From positions 92,549 through 156,548 of the forward strand of contig JAJDUT010000078.1 of assembly GCA_022826515.1 (NCBI GenBank): a DNA stretch of 64,000 nucleotides, read 5' to 3'. The DNA comes from Candidatus Latescibacterota bacterium. Its GTDB lineage: Bacteria > Latescibacterota > UBA2968 > UBA8231. Under the pieces are notes generated by a model, which saw only the letters and a list, made by a program, of their open reading frames with translations, was not told the origin of the DNA and made no database searches. Below, one piece after another: positions 8,282-17,141 of this stretch; position 1 is the stretch's first letter, and every line of letters starts with the position of its first letter. A program made the position numbers and the translations under genes.

Positions 8282-9511
8282 ATGGCTACGATTATGATGG
8301 TTGGGGCGTTTGACACCAAAGGCGTGGAATACGCCTTCTTGCGCGAGCAGATTTTGGCTCGCGGCCACGAAGTTCTGTCGGTGAACACGGGCGTTATGGG
8401 CGAGTGCGAAGCCTTTGCCGTGGATGTGGATGCCAGCGAGGTGGCTGCTGCTGCTGGCGCGTCGCTGGAGTCGCTGCGCGCGGCTGGCGATCGCGGTGCC
8501 GCCATGAAGGCTATGGGTGAGGGCGCGGCCAAAGTGGCGGAGCAAGGATACGCCGAGGGCCGGTTTGACGGCATCGTCGGCATGGGCGGGTCCGGCGGTA
8601 GCAGCGTGGTGACCGCGGCCATGCGCGCCCTGCCGGTGGGCGTGCCCAAGGTGTGCGTTTCGACTGTGGCGGCCGGCGACACTGGAGCGTACGTGGGCAG
8701 CAAGGACGTCGTACTCATTCCGTCGATTGTGGACGTGGCCGGAGTCAATCGGATTTCGCGAGTGATTTTTACGCGAGCTGCTGGCGCGATCTGCGGCATG
8801 GTTGAAGCCGAGCCAGAACCGGCTGGCGACGACAAGCCGATCGTCGTCGCGTCGATGTTTGGCAACACCACGGAATGCGTAAATGCGTGCAGCGAGACCC
8901 TGACGGCGAGCGGGTACGAGGTCTTGGTCTTTCACGCTACGGGCACTGGCGGCCGCACCATGGAGTCGCTCATCGACGAGGGCTTGGTAGATGCGGTGCT
9001 GGACATCACCACTACCGAGTGGGCCGACGAAGTGTGCGGCGGCGTGTTCAGCGCGGGTCCGGAGCGCCTGAGCGCGGCGGGTCGGGCGGGTTTGCCCCAG
9101 CTCGTGGTCCCCGGCTGCGTGGATATGGCTAATTTTGGCGGCATGGATACGGTGCCGCAACAGTACAAGGACGGCACGCGGCTCTTTTACGAGTGGAACC
9201 CAGAGGTGACCTTGATGCGCACCAATGCCGAGGAGAATGCGCAGATGGGCCGAATATTCGCCGAAAAGCTCAACGCCGCCACAGGCCCGGTCGCCGTGCT
9301 TATTCCGCTTGGGGGCGTGTCGATCCTCGACGGCGACGACGAGCTGTTTTGCGACCGCGAAGCCGACCGCGCCTTTAGCGATGCCCTCAAAGCCAATCTG
9401 GACGAGGGCATCCTCGTCCGCGAAGTAGATCACAACATCAACGATCCAGCGTTTGCAGCCGCGGCGACCGCGCTGCTACTGGAGCTAATTGCCGAGAAAG
9501 CAGGAGAGTAA
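8282..9511 (+). CDS. Tm-1-like ATP-binding domain protein (UPF0261 family)
   Basis: 409 residues, the usual length of the UPF0261 family. The glycine-rich GMGGSGGSS loop at 100-108, the GDTGAYVGSKDV block and the HATGTGGRTMESLI segment in the second half are family hallmarks. The plant homologue (tomato Tm-1 N-terminal domain) binds ATP; the bacterial enzyme's reaction is not established. It opens an operon: its TAA overlaps the ATG of the cupin gene (TAATG), and the next gene encodes the TIM barrel that is fused to this domain in plant Tm-1. SD GGAGG lies 6 bases upstream. A role in degrading a small carboxylate or sugar-derived acid is an inference from neighbours. Confidence 0.88.
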   Translation: MATIMMVGAFDTKGVEYAFLREQILARGHEVLSVNTGVMGECEAFAVDVDASEVAAAAGASLESLRAAGDRGAAMKAMGEGAAKVAEQGYAEGRFDGIVGMGGSGGSSVVTAAMRALPVGVPKVCVSTVAAGDTGAYVGSKDVVLIPSIVDVAGVNRISRVIFTRAAGAICGMVEAEPEPAGDDKPIVVASMFGNTTECVNACSETLTASGYEVLVFHATGTGGRTMESLIDEGLVDAVLDITTTEWADEVCGGVFSAGPERLSAAGRAGLPQLVVPGCVDMANFGGMDTVPQQYKDGTRLFYEWNPEVTLMRTNAEENAQMGRIFAEKLNAATGPVAVLIPLGGVSILDGDDELFCDREADRAFSDALKANLDEGILVREVDHNINDPAFAAAATALLLELIAEKAGE

Positions 9512-9924
9512 TGAGCGAGAAAAAGACGTTCGTACAATGCGCCGATGTGGAGACCCAAGTCTTTGACTGGGGTCGGTTAAACTGGCTTTCCGAGCCGCTG
9601 GTGACCGCGGCTGAGCACTTTAGCTGCGGCGTGGTGGAGTTGGCACCGGGCAAGGGCCACGAGCGCCACAATCATCCGTATAGCGAGGAGATTCTCTACG
9701 TGATAGAGGGCACTGGGATCCAGACGGTGGAGTTGGAGTCGGGCATGTTGGAAAAGGAGATTGGCCCAGGGGAACTGGTACACATTCCGACGGCTGTGTA
9801 TCACTCGACGGTCAACAATGGGGACGGCCCGATGAAGTTGATCGCCATCTACGCGCCGTTTGGGCCGGAGGCCGAGTTGCGGAAGATGGAGGGGGTGCGG
9901 ATAGAAAAGGCGTTAAACGGATAG
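9511..9924 (+). CDS. Cupin domain protein
   Basis: 137 residues, one double-stranded beta-helix domain. Motif 1 is complete with metal ligands H53, H55 and E60 (HERHNHPYSEE) and G67; motif 2 (GPGELVHIPTAVYHSTVNN) supplies the fourth His. No second domain and no signal peptide. The family covers isomerases, dioxygenases and sugar-binding proteins, so the reaction cannot be named. Being translationally coupled between the Tm-1-like and PEP-hydrolase-like genes suggests it handles an intermediate of the same pathway. Confidence 0.85.
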   Translation: MSEKKTFVQCADVETQVFDWGRLNWLSEPLVTAAEHFSCGVVELAPGKGHERHNHPYSEEILYVIEGTGIQTVELESGMLEKEIGPGELVHIPTAVYHSTVNNGDGPMKLIAIYAPFGPEAELRKMEGVRIEKALNG

Positions 9925-9930
9925 GTGGTT

Positions 9931-10758
9931 ATGGCTTTTACAAGAGAAGAGGTACTCGCGAGGCTGCGGCAGAACATCGCCGATGGGATTCCCATTATCG
10001 GCGCGGGGGCTGGCACTGGGATCAGCGCCAAGTTCGAGGAGGCCGGTGGGGTTGACTTGATTGTGATTTACAATTCTGGGCGATTTCGCATGGCGGGCCG
10101 GGGGTCGCTGGCCGGGACCATGCCGTATGGGGACGCCAATGCGATTGTGATGGATATGGCCGGGGAGGTGTTGACGGTGGTGGAGGATACGCCGGTGCTG
10201 GCCGGTGTGTGCGGGACGGATCCGTTCCGGCAGATGGATGTTTTCTTGCGCGAAGTTGAGGCGATTGGGTTTTCTGGCGTGCAGAATTTTCCGACTGTTG
10301 GCCTGATTGACGGGTTGTATCGGCAGAACTTGGAGGAAACCGGGATGGGGTATGGGGAAGAGGTGGAGATGATCCGCACGGCGCACGAGATGGGGTTGTT
10401 GACGACGCCCTATGCGTTTAATCCCGAAGAGGGCAAGCAGATGGCGGCGGCCGGTGCCGACATTGTGGTGGCGCACGCTGGGCTTACTACCAAGGGCGCG
10501 ATTGGCGCGACGACCGCGCTGACTTTGGAGGAATCAGTGGGGTTTGTACAGGCGATATGCGACGCGGCGCGAGGCGTGTCCGAAGAGGTGATTGTGCTGT
10601 GCCATGGGGGGCCGATTTCAGAGCCGGAGGACGCCGAGTACGTGTTGCAAAACACGCGGGGCGTTGATGGCTTCTACGGCGCGTCGAGCATGGAGCGGTT
10701 GCCGGTGGAGGTGGCCATTACCGAGCACGTGAAGAAGTACAAGACCATCCGCTTTTGA
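9931..10758 (+). CDS. Phosphoenolpyruvate-hydrolase-like TIM-barrel protein (Tm-1 C-terminal-type)
   Basis: 275 residues. The family (COG5564 type) is a TIM barrel related to PEP mutase/isocitrate lyase-like enzymes; in plants it forms the C-terminal half of Tm-1. Hallmarks are [46 protein letters not shown] and the late [10 protein letters not shown] chose ATG 9931, preceded by an AGGTGG-like SD, over GTG 9925 that abuts the upstream stop. It lies 6 bases after the cupin gene in the same operon. The substrate is unproven. Confidence 0.85.
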   Translation: MAFTREEVLARLRQNIADGIPIIGAGAGTGISAKFEEAGGVDLIVIYNSGRFRMAGRGSLAGTMPYGDANAIVMDMAGEVLTVVEDTPVLAGVCGTDPFRQMDVFLREVEAIGFSGVQNFPTVGLIDGLYRQNLEETGMGYGEEVEMIRTAHEMGLLTTPYAFNPEEGKQMAAAGADIVVAHAGLTTKGAIGATTALTLEESVGFVQAICDAARGVSEEVIVLCHGGPISEPEDAEYVLQNTRGVDGFYGASSMERLPVEVAITEHVKKYKTIRF

Positions 10759-10760
10759 CG

Positions 10761-11297
10761 ATGCGCCCCTTGCGCAAAGTTGAGGTGAAGCGGCTCTTTG
10801 CGGACGCGGCGAGGAGCTATCCGCCCAAGGTGGAGCTAGCCTTTCTGTTGCAGAGCGTCGAAGACCCGCTCAACGTCGGCTCGATGTTTCGCATTGCCGA
10901 TGCGTGCGGGGCGCGGGAATTGGTTTTTACGGGTGCGACGCCCACGCCGCCGCACGAGGATATTGAGCGCACGGCTCGAGGCCATGAGCGGCGAGTGGCG
11001 TGGCGGCGGATCGGGCGCATGGACGAAGCGGCCAATGCACTGCGGGACGAGGGGTATCACTTGGTGGCGTTGGAAATGGTGCAGGGGGCGGTGTGCTATT
11101 TGGAATACGATTTCCCCGACAAAGTGTGCTTGGTGCTCGGCAACGAGACCAAGGGCGTCTATCGCCAGACCTTGGCGCTGTGCGATGGCGCGGTCTATAT
11201 CCCCATGTACGGCAAGGGGCCGTCGATGAATGTGCACGTGGCGGGGGCGTTGGTGGCGTATCAGGCGTTGCTGGGGGGAAGAGGTAATGGGGGATAA
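10761..11297 (+). CDS. SpoU/TrmH-family RNA methyltransferase (SPOUT)
   Basis: 178 residues, a single SPOUT domain with no extra RNA-binding domain. All three motifs are present: NVGSMFRIAD at 38-47, VLGNETKGV at 126-134 and IPMYGKGPSMNVHVAGAL at 147-164, which form the knot that binds S-adenosylmethionine. The expected product is a 2'-O-methylated tRNA or rRNA nucleotide; which one is not readable. The chosen ATG lies 2 bases past the upstream TGA; a TTG at 10755 overlaps that stop and is less likely. Its presence behind catabolic genes looks like read-through rather than shared function. Confidence 0.88.
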   Translation: MRPLRKVEVKRLFADAARSYPPKVELAFLLQSVEDPLNVGSMFRIADACGARELVFTGATPTPPHEDIERTARGHERRVAWRRIGRMDEAANALRDEGYHLVALEMVQGAVCYLEYDFPDKVCLVLGNETKGVYRQTLALCDGAVYIPMYGKGPSMNVHVAGALVAYQALLGGRGNGG

Positions 11298-11370
11298 TTT
11301 GCGTTCTATTTCATCCTGCGGCATTGTCTAATTGACGAGCCGATGGTGGCCTACTCAAAAAGCGACGACC

Positions 11371-12642
11371 ATGATCGACAAAACCCAACTCATCTCATCC
11401 ATCCAAGCTGGCGAAGATACTAAGCTTGAACTCAAGGAGGTTGTATTTCGGGGAGAACGGATTGGGTTTGCCAGAGAAGATGGACGCGCCGCGTCGAGAC
11501 TCGCCGAGGTATTCGTCAGCATGGCCAATACGGAAGGGGGTATGGTCGTGATGGGAGTCCGGGACTCGGATCGCACCCCGGTTGGCATCCCCTCTGATAA
11601 GCGCGACCTCTTAGAGCAATTTATCGTCAATGTGGCGGCCAATAACTGCAATCCAATGATCGTCCCGGCGTTGGATTGGGAATACCTGCCCGGAGAAGGT
11701 GGGAGCCCCACACTGTGCTTAATTGTTGAAATTCCCCCGTCCAAGTTCGACGTACACCAGACGAGCGATGGGCGATTTCTCCAGCGCGTCAGCAGCCACC
11801 GCCAGTTGATCCCCGCCGAACGACTAGCTCGCATGTTGACGGAGCGTCGCTTGGCTAGCCCGCTTGAGGAACGACCCATGGTCGGCACCAGCCTCGACGA
11901 TTTGGATAAAACCCGACTTGAACAGTACTTCCGTCGGCGCTTCCCCGATTGGTCCACGCCAGAAGACTGGGCTTCCACGCTGGCGGCGCACAAACTCGCT
12001 GCGATCTCGGAGGTGGGAGCCACGCCGACGCACTTGGGCATCCTGCTCTTTGCCGTGCAGCCCGAGCAGTACATTTCCGGCGCGTACATCGATCTGGCCG
12101 TGTACCACCACGACATTCCCGACGGCAACACCGTGGATAGCCGACAAATCACCGGGCCCTTACCCGAGCAAATCACCAAGGTCGTGTCGTATTTCCAAGC
12201 CTCTCCTTTGACGCCGATCATATCGCGGAAAAGCGGCGACGGTCGGCGAGATTATCCCAGCTATATAGATACCGCACTCCAAGAGGCCGTCGTAAATGCC
12301 GTCATTCATCGGGACTACGGAGTCGCTGGATCGCAGATCATCATTCGCATGTTCCCCGATCGCATTGAGTTCCAAAATCCCGGGGCGCTCTACAACACAT
12401 TGACCATTGAAAACTTGTACGCCGGGTGTCAGCCAGCGCGCCGGAATCAGTTTCTTACCGGCTTCATGCGCTACTACGAAAGCCCAGTTACGGGATCTAG
12501 TTTTCTGGAAGCGCGGGGCGAGGGGTTTTTGAATTTGGTCCGCGACAGCTTGCGCCTGTCTGGGCGGCGGCCGGAACTGGAACAGATCGGAGAGGCGACG
12601 AAGTTGACGATCTACGCGGCGCAATACCCAGAATTGGCATAG
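11371..12642 (+). CDS. AlbA_2 (Schlafen-like) / GHKL ATP-binding protein, COG2865-type putative regulator
   Basis: 423 residues. The N-terminal ~130 residues are an AlbA_2 domain (ESxLELKE-like DTKLELKE, VSMANTEGGMVVMGVRD, and the IVEIPPS strand). A middle linker leads to a GHKL-type ATPase C-terminus with LQEAVVNAVIHRDY as N-box and RIEFQNPGAL and GEGFLN further on. Family members are annotated as DNA-binding ATPases or transcriptional regulators and are often found in defence or accessory regions. ATG 11371 gives the usual family N-terminus; a TTG start at 11332 would add 13 unconserved residues. No partner gene is obvious; the small YgiT-like gene follows on the other strand. Confidence 0.8.
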   Translation: MIDKTQLISSIQAGEDTKLELKEVVFRGERIGFAREDGRAASRLAEVFVSMANTEGGMVVMGVRDSDRTPVGIPSDKRDLLEQFIVNVAANNCNPMIVPALDWEYLPGEGGSPTLCLIVEIPPSKFDVHQTSDGRFLQRVSSHRQLIPAERLARMLTERRLASPLEERPMVGTSLDDLDKTRLEQYFRRRFPDWSTPEDWASTLAAHKLAAISEVGATPTHLGILLFAVQPEQYISGAYIDLAVYHHDIPDGNTVDSRQITGPLPEQITKVVSYFQASPLTPIISRKSGDGRRDYPSYIDTALQEAVVNAVIHRDYGVAGSQIIIRMFPDRIEFQNPGALYNTLTIENLYAGCQPARRNQFLTGFMRYYESPVTGSSFLEARGEGFLNLVRDSLRLSGRRPELEQIGEATKLTIYAAQYPELA

Positions 12643-12691
12643 AGGTAATTACCGTTCTCCCTTGGGCAACTATACCGGAAAAACCGATCCT

Positions 12692-12928
12692 TCAGACCAA
12701 AGCGGCATACTCATAAACCGGGGTCTCGATGGTGCGAACAGGACGACAGCGCTCCCACACCGCTTGCTGCAGGCGCTCAACGGTCTCCGGTGAGAAGAGC
12801 TTCTCACCTGTCTCAACGTTGACTCGCGCCGGGACATTCTCAATGAGGAAGAGCCGCCCATCGAATTCAATATGGTACGTCACGTTTTTTTCAATCAGCG
12901 TCTCGTTCCATGCTCTGTCTTCAGGCAT
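12692..12928 (-). CDS. YgiT/MqsA N-domain-like small protein lacking zinc-binding cysteines
   Basis: 78 residues. The segment KNVTYHIEFDGRLFLIENVP followed by LFSPETVERLQ matches the typical YgiT-type zinc-finger pattern (VTYxxEYDGxxVxIENVPxxxCxxCGExxFSPExVExL), but both CxxC pairs are missing: the second is replaced by VNVETGE. YgiT-type proteins are antitoxin-like partners of small toxins; no HigB/MqsR-like toxin is adjacent. An AAGGAG SD lies about 12 bases upstream. It is the last minus-strand gene after the ABC transporter, 45 bases downstream. Probably a decayed or re-purposed antitoxin domain. Confidence 0.6.
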   Translation of the reverse strand: MPEDRAWNETLIEKNVTYHIEFDGRLFLIENVPARVNVETGEKLFSPETVERLQQAVWERCRPVRTIETPVYEYAALV

Positions 12929-12973
12929 CGTCCTGTCTCCTTACCTTGAAGTCAATCCATCCACGAAGACACA

Positions 12974-13816
12974 TCACCCCTTCATCCCCGTCATCACCAG
13001 CCCGCGCTCGAAGTAGCGCTGCCCCATAAAAAAGACCACCAGAATGGGCACGGTCGCTACTACGGAAGCGGCCATGAGCAGATGCCACTGCGTGCCGTAC
13101 ATGCCGGCAAAGGCATTTAGTCCCAGCGCCAGCGTGCGTTTCTCATTGCTGTGCAGGTAGATGAGCGGTCCCATAAAGTCATTCCAGAGACTGAGAAAGC
13201 TGAGAATGGCCAGCGTCGCCAGCGTCGGCTTGGCCAGTGGCATGGCTATCGACAGGCAGATGCGCAAATTCGAGCACCCGTCTATGCGCGCGGCGTCGAT
13301 CAAATCTATTGGCAGGGTCTTAAAAAACTGGCGCAAAAAGAATATCTGGAAGGCGTTGCCCGTACAGGCCGGCACTAAAAAGGGGAGAAATGTATCGACC
13401 CAGCCCAGCTTCTGGAAGAGCACAAACGTCGGGATCATGGTCACTGCCGCGGGCAGCATCATGGTCGATAGCACGGCGACGAACAGCACGTCGCGGCCAA
13501 AAAAATTCAGCCGGGCAAAGGCATAGGCCACAATGGAGGAAGCAAAAAGACTCGCCCCCGTGCCAAAGACCGTGATGATCGTGCTGTTGAGGAAATAGCG
13601 CCCGAAGGGCAACGTCGGCTGATTGAAGATCTCCACGAAGTTGGCCAGCCGCAGCACCGAAGGCAGGAGACGAGAAAAGACCTCATCCGGCGTCTTGACC
13701 GAGGTGATGAGCATCCAGGCAAAAGGCACCAGAAACCAAAACGCCAAAAAGGACAGCGCGGCGTAGAGGATGAGCTGGCGTCGCAGCGACAGGGTGTCCC
13801 CAGAAGCGCTGCTCAT
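12974..13816 (-). CDS. Carbohydrate ABC transporter permease, MalG type
   Basis: 280 residues, six hydrophobic segments. The cytoplasmic EAA loop is DAARIDGCSNLRICLSIAMP near residue 190, which docks the ATPase. The chosen ATG overlaps the stop of the upstream permease gene (ATGA), which is better than an ATG 15 bases further upstream. It belongs to a three-gene importer with a binding protein and a MalF-type permease. No ATP-binding subunit is in the locus, so a shared MsmX/UgpC-like ATPase encoded elsewhere would be needed. The sugar is not identifiable. Confidence 0.9.
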   Translation of the reverse strand: MSSASGDTLSLRRQLILYAALSFLAFWFLVPFAWMLITSVKTPDEVFSRLLPSVLRLANFVEIFNQPTLPFGRYFLNSTIITVFGTGASLFASSIVAYAFARLNFFGRDVLFVAVLSTMMLPAAVTMIPTFVLFQKLGWVDTFLPFLVPACTGNAFQIFFLRQFFKTLPIDLIDAARIDGCSNLRICLSIAMPLAKPTLATLAILSFLSLWNDFMGPLIYLHSNEKRTLALGLNAFAGMYGTQWHLLMAASVVATVPILVVFFMGQRYFERGLVMTGMKG

Positions 13817-14712
13817 TGGTAGTGTACCCATTTTTTGCCCATCGCCAGTTGGATCAGCGAGACGATCAGCGTGATGATAAAGAGGACCAAGGCCATGGCG
13901 CAGGCATAGCCCATCTGGAAGCGCTCGAAGGCCGTTTGAAAGAGATACAGGACGTAGAACAGGGTCGCGTGCGCTGGCCCGCCTTGGGTCATGACATAGG
14001 CTTGGTTAAAGATCTGCAGCGAGGCAATTACGCCGACCATCGTTAGGAAAAAAATCGTCGGGGTCAGCAGCGGTAAGGTGACGTATCTAAAGCGCTTCCA
14101 CGGCCCGGCCCCGTCCAGTTCCGCCGCTTCGATCAACTCGCGGGGAATATTCTGCAGGCCAGCCAGAAAGATCATCATCGATCCACCCAAGCCCCAGATG
14201 CTCATAAAGATCATGCCCGGCATGGCACCCGCCCGCGATGAGATCCACTGGGGCCGGCCAATGCCGATCCACTCGAACACCGCCATCAATCCGGTCCAGT
14301 CGAGGAACAGGTTGATCAAGCCAAAATTGGGATCAAAGAGCCACTTCCACAGCAGCAGCATCGCGATGCCGGCCACGACATTGGGCAGAAAGAAAGCCGT
14401 GCGAAAAAAATTGACCCCGCGCAGGCGGTGGTTAACCAGCATGGCCAGCCCCAGCGCCAGCACGAGCCCCAGCGGCACGGCAAAAACCGTGTAGTAGATT
14501 GTATTAAACACCGATTTGTAAAAGAGCGGGTCGTGCGCCAGCTTCTGAAAATTGGCCCATCCCACGTACTCCGGCTCCGTAAAGAGGTTCCAGCGCGTGA
14601 ACGCCAGACCAAAGCTGGCCAGTATCGGCCCGAGGGCAAAGAGCACCATGCCCAAAATCCACGGCGATATGAAGAGATACCCTTCTAGGTGCTCTCGCAG
14701 GTTGAGTTTCAT
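13813..14712 (-). CDS. Carbohydrate ABC transporter permease, MalF type
   Basis: 299 residues with six membrane segments; an N-terminal cytoplasmic stretch of about 12 residues precedes the first (FISPWILGMVLFALGPILAS). The EAA loop reads EAAELDGAGPWKRFRYVTLP, the normal form for sugar importers. Its ATG overlaps the stop of the binding-protein gene by 4 bases (ATGA), and its own stop overlaps the MalG-type start the same way, so the three are translationally coupled. Confidence 0.92.
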   Translation of the reverse strand: MKLNLREHLEGYLFISPWILGMVLFALGPILASFGLAFTRWNLFTEPEYVGWANFQKLAHDPLFYKSVFNTIYYTVFAVPLGLVLALGLAMLVNHRLRGVNFFRTAFFLPNVVAGIAMLLLWKWLFDPNFGLINLFLDWTGLMAVFEWIGIGRPQWISSRAGAMPGMIFMSIWGLGGSMMIFLAGLQNIPRELIEAAELDGAGPWKRFRYVTLPLLTPTIFFLTMVGVIASLQIFNQAYVMTQGGPAHATLFYVLYLFQTAFERFQMGYACAMALVLFIITLIVSLIQLAMGKKWVHYQ

Positions 14713-16067
14713 CCGTCCACCTTGGCCTTCTGCAGAGCCATATTGTCGCGAATGGCTTGGTTGATTTTTCTGGCGGCATCCGCTAGCGCCTCGGGCACGC
14801 TTTTTTCACCCAGCATGACCAGTTCCCACTCTGGATTAAAGAGCAGATTGTATTCGGCGGGATTGATATAGGGGCTGCGATGAAATAATTCGGTGCGCTC
14901 CGCAGCCTTGAGAAAAGTCTGGGTAATCTCCGCATTTAGATTGGGATTTTCGACGAAAATAGGGCTGTACGCGGTTGCCCTGCGGCCGGGAATATTCCAG
15001 CCGATCTTGGCAATGGCCTCTTGGCCTTGGGGGCCGACCAGATATTCCATAAAGCGCCACGCCTCTTGCGGGTGTTTGGTATGGGCGTATATGCCATAAC
15101 CGACCATGCCGCCGGACAGATAAATATCTACTTTGTGGCGCGGAGGCGTTGTGACCCCCCACGCAAAGCTCTTGATGTTTTTGCGGAATTGGGGTACGAA
15201 CCACTGGCCGTAAAAACACATGGCCACGCGTCCCGTCTCAAACATCATGTTTACCGGACTCTGCGCCTGCTCGGCGTAGCCCGGTGCTACGTGCCAACGA
15301 GTAGAAAGATCGGCGGCAAATTGCAGTGCCTCGATCACCTCTGGGCTTTCGAGCAACACGCGCATCCGATCGGCGGAGAAAATGCGCCCGCCCGACTGCC
15401 AGATCCACTGCTCTGGGTTGGCGTTGTTGTACACGCCAAACTGCATGATGCGCCCCTGCTCGTCGCGCTTGGTCAAGCGCCGGGCAATTTCTACAAATTC
15501 TTCGCGCGTCCAACTGCCGTCTGGATGGGGAATACCCGCCTCGTCAAATAGGTTCTTGTTGTAGAAAATCAGAAAGTCAGGCGACCAGTCTTTGCACAGC
15601 CCGTAGATCGGCCCTTGGCCAAAGTGCTTGCCGTCCCAGCGGTACGGCTCGACCGTTTGCGGAAAAAAGTCTTCAACGCCGACGAGTTGGCTCTTTTCCA
15701 GATAGGGCTCCAAGTCGAGGAGCACTCCTTTGGACAACATGCTGCCCAAGGTGGTCGGTGCTACGTAAAAGATATCGGGCGAGCGTCCCCCAGCCATCAT
15801 GGTCAGCAGCACGGTATTGAAATTCTGCTGGATGTGGATGAATTTGACCTTTATATCTGGATTGCCCGCTTCGAAATCGGCCATGAGCTGATTGAGCATG
15901 GCCACTTCCTGCGTATTGCCCCAGCCGGCGAGGACGATCTCCGTGCGTCCGATCTCCCTTTGTGCGGACGTGTCGAGCCCCAGTAACAGGGAACGCGCTG
16001 CGGGTACGCTGAGCAGGCCCACAACGCCGAGTATGCAAAGGCTATAAAACAGAATAGAGCGGTCCAT
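14709..16067 (-). CDS. Extracellular sugar-binding protein of ABC transporter (family 1)
   Basis: 452 residues. An N-terminal hydrophobic segment (residues about 5-30, without lipobox cysteine) suggests a signal anchor or uncleaved signal. The mature part starts with the family-1 pattern VLAGWGNTQEVAMLNQLMAD, then FEAGNPDIKVKFIHIQ, and has the hinge signature RSPDIFYVAPTTLGSMLSKG. It captures a carbohydrate in the periplasm and hands it to the two permeases. The DapA-family gene lies 89 bases upstream on the same strand; the gap holds a copy of a dispersed repeat. Confidence 0.9.
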   Translation of the reverse strand: MDRSILFYSLCILGVVGLLSVPAARSLLLGLDTSAQREIGRTEIVLAGWGNTQEVAMLNQLMADFEAGNPDIKVKFIHIQQNFNTVLLTMMAGGRSPDIFYVAPTTLGSMLSKGVLLDLEPYLEKSQLVGVEDFFPQTVEPYRWDGKHFGQGPIYGLCKDWSPDFLIFYNKNLFDEAGIPHPDGSWTREEFVEIARRLTKRDEQGRIMQFGVYNNANPEQWIWQSGGRIFSADRMRVLLESPEVIEALQFAADLSTRWHVAPGYAEQAQSPVNMMFETGRVAMCFYGQWFVPQFRKNIKSFAWGVTTPPRHKVDIYLSGGMVGYGIYAHTKHPQEAWRFMEYLVGPQGQEAIAKIGWNIPGRRATAYSPIFVENPNLNAEITQTFLKAAERTELFHRSPYINPAEYNLLFNPEWELVMLGEKSVPEALADAARKINQAIRDNMALQKAKVDG

Positions 16068-16093
16068 AATGCATCATCTAACTATCCTGAATT

Positions 16094-16140
16094 GAGATGC
16101 GGATCGTCTTGTGAACACTATCCTGCGTCCATCTGCGGAT
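16094..16140. repeat. Copy of dispersed repeat related to the 8163-8268 element
   Basis: These 47 bases match the reverse complement of 8192-8238 at 41 positions, including unbroken GGATCGTCTTGT and CTGCGTCCATCTGCGGAT. An upstream CCTGAATT is shared too, but this copy lacks 13 bases found between it and GAGATG in the other. No terminal inverted repeats are visible here, so it may be a truncated copy. It fills the gap between the DapA-like and binding-protein genes. Confidence 0.7.
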
Positions 16141-16156
16141 AATTTTTATACATGAC

Positions 16157-17068
16157 TTAGTGCTCCGGTAATATCGGAAACGACTCGATATCTCCCGCGA
16201 CGGTCTCCAGCAGGGTCTCGATCTCTCGTTTGTCGCCCTCATCCAGCGTTAGCTTGCCCGCCGGTGCCCGTTCCACCAGTGTGCTGAACACTCCACGGCG
16301 CTTGAGGATATAGCGCATAAAGGGATGGTTTTCGAGAATCATCAGCGGCAATAGGCGACGGTGCATTGCGCGCGCCTCCTCCTCCTGCCCAGCCCACCAT
16401 AGCTCGGTGATTTTGGCCAGCACATCGGCTAGCTCGCAGGCTGGCATATTGCCGTTGGCACCACGGCGCATCTCGTCGGGCAAAAACTTGCCCGCCGCCC
16501 CGCCGAAGATGCACTTGACCCGGTCGCCGACCATCTCGGCGACCTCGGCAATGTGCTTAGGGCCGGGCTGTCGCTCTTCCTTGACGTATTCGACCTGCGG
16601 GATCTCATCGACCAGTTGCGCCACTTGCTCGCCGCGCAACGGCGCGTACATGTCGGCGTTTTGCACCATGATCGGCCCGTCGAACACCCCAGCCAATCGC
16701 CGGTACAGGTCCATTGCCGTGGCCGCGTCGGTGCGCGCCGGTGTCATGGCGATAATCGAATCCGCCCCGGCTTTTTGCGCCGCCCGCGCATAGAGCAGCA
16801 CCTGCGGCACCGAGATTCCGGAACAGCCGAAGACTACGGGCAGGCGTCCGTTGACTTCCTCCAGCACTGCGTCCAGTCCCTGGATCCGCTCTTCCTCGCC
16901 CAAAAACCAAAACTCTCCAACCATCACCGGCCAGACGATGCCGTGCTGGCCGCTCTCGCAGCAGAAGTTGGCTACCTTCTTCAGGTCGTCGATGTGAATC
17001 TCGAGGTCTTCTCTGTACGGCGTCGGCAGCAGGCCGAAGATCCCCTTCATGTCGTCAAATCGCGCCAT
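16157..17068 (-). CDS. Dihydrodipicolinate synthase (DapA)-family aldolase/lyase
   Basis: 303 residues, a TIM barrel of normal family length. K163 in QVEYVKEERQ is the expected Schiff-base lysine at the end of strand beta-6. The usual YNxP tyrosine block is replaced by VQNADMYAPL, which argues against true DapA and for a 2-keto-3-deoxy sugar acid aldolase/dehydratase or a related lyase. SD AAGGATG precedes the ATG. As the first gene before the sugar importer it probably acts on a keto acid derived from the imported substrate. Confidence 0.82.
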   Translation of the reverse strand: MARFDDMKGIFGLLPTPYREDLEIHIDDLKKVANFCCESGQHGIVWPVMVGEFWFLGEEERIQGLDAVLEEVNGRLPVVFGCSGISVPQVLLYARAAQKAGADSIIAMTPARTDAATAMDLYRRLAGVFDGPIMVQNADMYAPLRGEQVAQLVDEIPQVEYVKEERQPGPKHIAEVAEMVGDRVKCIFGGAAGKFLPDEMRRGANGNMPACELADVLAKITELWWAGQEEEARAMHRRLLPLMILENHPFMRYILKRRGVFSTLVERAPAGKLTLDEGDKREIETLLETVAGDIESFPILPEH

Positions 17069-17141
17069 TGTTCATCCTTTTTTAGTAATTACTTGTCCCA
17101 GCGGCGGTCGGGCTGCCAGAAGTCGAGTTGGTTAAGTATAG

